Assembly (NCBI GenBank): GCA_004299095.1
Contig: SCQQ01000027.1
Coordinates: 1 to 59,922 of the forward strand
Origin: Burkholderiaceae bacterium
GTDB taxonomy: Bacteria; Pseudomonadota; Gammaproteobacteria; Burkholderiales; Burkholderiaceae_C
Reading direction: 5' to 3'
Length of the DNA stretch: 59,922 nt
Each line of letters begins with the position of its first letter. The stretch's first letter is position 1. This document shows, one piece after another, positions 58,801 to 59,922 of this stretch. Position numbers and translations under genes: made by a program. Under the pieces are notes generated by a model. It saw nothing but the letters and a program-made list of their open reading frames with translations, ran no database searches and was not told where the DNA came from.

Positions 58801-59054
58801 TCAAGGCGCCGCAGGGCGGCGTCGCGTTCGTGCAGCACCGCGTGTGGCAGGACCGCCCCGACGTGGCCGGGTTGTTCCGCAAAGGCGCGACGGTTTACGT
58901 CTGCGGCGACGGCCAACACATGGCGCCTGCGGTACGCGACACGTTCCTGCGCATCTACCAGGAAGCTGTCGGGTGCACGCGCGAGCAGGCCGAAGTCTGG
59001 GCCGACGAGATGGAGCACGAGACGGGCCGCTACGTCTCCGACGTGTTCGCGTGA
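55869..59054 (+). CDS. Self-sufficient cytochrome P450-reductase fusion, CYP102/P450-BM3 type
   Basis: A 1061-residue bifunctional NADPH-cytochrome P450, the architecture of Bacillus megaterium P450-BM3 (1049), which hydroxylates fatty acids. Heme domain, about 1-460: DFAGDGLFT with Phe89 (BM3 Phe87), DEPNW with Trp98, the oxygen-activation helix AGHETTS (268-274), ESLRIWPTAP and the heme ligand Cys406 in FGNGQRACIG. A Pro/Ala linker leads to the FMN domain from about 492 (VLYGSNTGSSEAFA, TASYEGQPPDNA, FGCGNRQWARTW). The FAD/NADPH domain follows (RQYSISSSP, CAGTGLAPFHGF from 915, YVCGDGQHMAPAVR). It is soluble, with no membrane anchor. Differences from BM3 are Lys49/Leu53 for Arg47/Tyr51, and a terminal Phe1060 in place of Trp1046. 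No TetR repressor is adjacent. Confidence 0.95.
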   Translation: MTATIAIPRPKGDPFIGNLRSIEGDTPVQGFMRQARIMGPIYQLELFGKMLTLISSQALVNELSDEKRFDKRVHATLKNIRDFAGDGLFTAKTDEPNWATAHRILMPAFGPLGMRGMAGEMLDIADQMLLRWERFGPDHVIEVTEDMTRLTLDTIALCAFDYRFNSFYQEGMHPFVGAMVDALAEAGARERRLPIANKLMLSQRRRYEDDLLLMREVAENLIAERRRDPDAASKKDLLNLMLQGRDPATGAGLSDENIRYQMVTFLIAGHETTSGLLSFVMYFLCQNPRVLAKARALVDEVLGDDLPQVEQLGRLRYIEQILMESLRIWPTAPAYALKPLEDTVIGGQYAVTPRDTLMVLTPMLHRDTAVWGDDVEAFRPERFDQALMEKLPPNAWKPFGNGQRACIGRPFAMQEAMLVVSMILQRFDLIPDDPAYQLKVKETLTLKPLGFHMRVKRRDGGAFRPRSAVPREAAKPAPVAPVVGLGPGEVATPLLVLYGSNTGSSEAFAQRIASEAQAQGYAAQAAPLDEHTGALPTEGAVVVVTASYEGQPPDNAKQFTAWVEALAPGALKGVHYAVFGCGNRQWARTWQAIPKRLDAALHAAGATRASERGETDSGGDFFGAFDEWYAGLWSALGKALDKPVQAAPVGAQLHVERVQDGRTSILRLGDLAYGEVVENRELVNMQAPGARSKRHIDIRLPAGMSYRAGDYLSVLAHNPVGVVMRALKRFNLAADNQIVIRKAAGSVTSLPLDYPVTASEVLFHYVELGQPATRAQVGQLAAATRCPPEQTELKALAEDAAYQRDVLAKRLSVLDLLERYPACELDLAAFLEMLPPARARQYSISSSPLWNADRCTLTVAVVDAPALSGQGRYQGMASSYLAACQSGTRVAVAVRASNDHFHPPQSLDKPIIMVCAGTGLAPFHGFLQERAIQAQNGRSVGPALLFFGCDHPDVDYLYRDELAAWERAGVVSVRPAFFKAPQGGVAFVQHRVWQDRPDVAGLFRKGATVYVCGDGQHMAPAVRDTFLRIYQEAVGCTREQAEVWADEMEHETGRYVSDVFA

Positions 59055-59139
59055 CGGCGTGGCGGCGTGATTGTGCTGGCGCGCCGAATGCCCGGGTGCT
59101 GATGGGTCCGCGGGCGGGCAACGAGGCGAGAGGGTTCAC

Positions 59140-59664
59140 ATGAAGGTCGTGTGTTTCGCAGGCTACTCGGGTTCGGGCAAGACCACGTTGATCGAGCGCG
59201 TGATTCCCGAGTTCAGGCAGCGGGGCCTGCGCGTTTCCACCGTCAAGCACGCCCATCACCGCTTCGACATCGATTACCCCGGCAAGGACTCGTACCGCCA
59301 CCGCGCCGCGGGTGCCTTCGAAGTGGTCGTGGCATCGGATCGGCGCCTGGCGTTGATCCGCGAATTCGAGCAGGAAACGCGTCTCTCGGTGCATGCGCTG
59401 ATCGCCAGGCTCGACCCCTGCGTCGACTGGGTGCTGGCCGAAGGCTTCAAGGAAAGCGATTTGCCCAAGATCGAAGTCTGGCGCGCGGCCACCGGCGAGT
59501 CGGCGCGCTTTCCGCTGGACCCCACCGTTCTTGCCGTGGCGACCGATGCGCCCGCGTCGCTGCCGCGGCCGGTGCGGATTCCCGTCTTGAGCCTGAACGA
59601 TCCTGCGGGTGTCGCGCGGTGGCTGTTACGGGGCAGCGAGCGCTTCGACTACCGCGCATCGTGA
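59140..59664 (+). CDS. mobB: Molybdopterin-guanine dinucleotide biosynthesis adaptor protein MobB
   Basis: A 174-residue P-loop GTPase that helps MobA attach GMP to molybdopterin. Walker A is GYSGSGKTTL (8-17); VKHAHHRFDIDYPGKDSYRHRAAGA in two adjoining segments and DWVLAEGFKESDLPKIEVWR are family hallmarks. GAGAGGG precedes the ATG at 59140; longer frames add atypical residues. In Burkholderiales mobB and moeA often follow thrC, so the P450 gene appears inserted into that block; moeA itself would lie beyond the window. Confidence 0.93.
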   Translation: MKVVCFAGYSGSGKTTLIERVIPEFRQRGLRVSTVKHAHHRFDIDYPGKDSYRHRAAGAFEVVVASDRRLALIREFEQETRLSVHALIARLDPCVDWVLAEGFKESDLPKIEVWRAATGESARFPLDPTVLAVATDAPASLPRPVRIPVLSLNDPAGVARWLLRGSERFDYRAS

Positions 59665-59922
59665 TCAATTGAATTCACCGGTCGGCTGATTCGCCGCCCT
59701 CGGCTCCAGGTGCCGAACTGGGACGTGTTGCGTCGAGCGAGGAATACCGTTCGCGGCGCTCAACCAGCCGTTGCCGTTCCGGAACCGGAAGACTCGCGGA
59801 ACGCTCGCCTAATTGTTGCGAATACTGCAATGGTGGTATTCAGAACGAGTGGTACTGAGTTGTCACGCGGTGGTAGTGGGGTTCATCTATCGGAGTGAAG
59901 GTCATCACCGAAGGCCTTCAAG
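59665..59922. other. Right-end region with no supported gene
   Basis: The last 258 bases contain only short frames without protein-like composition or ribosome-binding sites, and their base composition is lower in GC than the preceding genes. It may be the upstream region of a gene beyond the window. Confidence 0.4.

Noticed and set aside
55692-59018. A 1108-residue open frame on the minus strand opposite the P450 gene
   Set aside because: It is the antisense shadow of a GC-rich gene: composition is dominated by His, Arg, Gln, Val and Ala, it has no domain motif, and the plus strand encodes a clear three-domain enzyme.
59710-59898. A 62-residue open frame at the right edge
   Set aside because: No ribosome-binding site, no family resemblance and atypical composition; it could not be supported as a gene.

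Overview
The window is a GC-rich (about 65 % by eye) chromosomal segment of a betaproteobacterium, most likely of the order Burkholderiales. The evidence is gene order as well as protein similarity: sucA-odhB-lpdA-zapE; scpB-rluB; ndk-rlmN-pilW-rodZ-ispG-hisS-yfgM-bamB-der; rimP-nusA-infB-rbfA-truB-typA; smpB divergent from ratA-ratB, then a DUF4124 gene and guaB; alaA-hom-thrC. About 94 % of the sequence is coding. Many genes are joined by ATGA, GTGA or TGATG overlaps. I saw no tRNA, rRNA, CRISPR array, transposase, integrase or phage gene.

Layout. 1-3.6 kb: accessory genes, namely a cut arsC, a NamZ-type muramidase with a DOMON-like protein, a CHRD lipoprotein and a DUF924 protein. 3.7-7.1 kb: PEP synthase and its divergent regulator PpsR. 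7.4-11.5 kb: alkyladenine glycosylase, acrylyl-CoA reductase AcuI, a low-GC orphan membrane protein and propionyl-CoA synthetase PrpE. 11.7-18.9 kb: the complete 2-oxoglutarate dehydrogenase operon with two strong intergenic hairpins, then zapE and a small exported protein. 18.9-22.9 kb: a PP2C phosphatase, a YoaA/DinG helicase and BamD. 22.9-35.4 kb: RluD, ScpB, RluB, then the tightly packed ndk-to-der cluster. 35.5-43.9 kb: the translation operon rimP to typA, preceded by a promoter-proximal terminator-like hairpin. 44-51.5 kb: an MFS carrier, SmpB, RatA/RatB, GuaB, PIN-PhoH, a Bcp peroxiredoxin in a low-GC pocket and an Mth938-like protein. 51.6-55.7 kb: AlaA, homoserine dehydrogenase and threonine synthase. 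55.9-59.7 kb: a 1061-residue self-sufficient cytochrome P450 fused to its reductase (CYP102/P450-BM3 architecture), followed by mobB.

How the genes work together. Most of the window is housekeeping: outer-membrane assembly (BamB, BamD, YfgM-like), ribosome and translation functions (RimP, NusA, IF2, RbfA, TruB, TypA, RluB, RluD, RlmN, Der, SmpB), carbon flow (PpsA, OGDH) and aspartate-family amino acids (Hom, ThrC). The accessory part most likely to be of interest is the fused P450. It lies between thrC and a molybdenum-cofactor gene, has no adjacent regulator, and differs from BM3 at substrate-entry and NADPH-site positions. The acuI-prpE pair suggests assimilation of acrylate, 3-hydroxypropionate or propionate. 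Promoter calls and functional links between neighbours are inference; protein family assignments come from motifs read directly in the translations.
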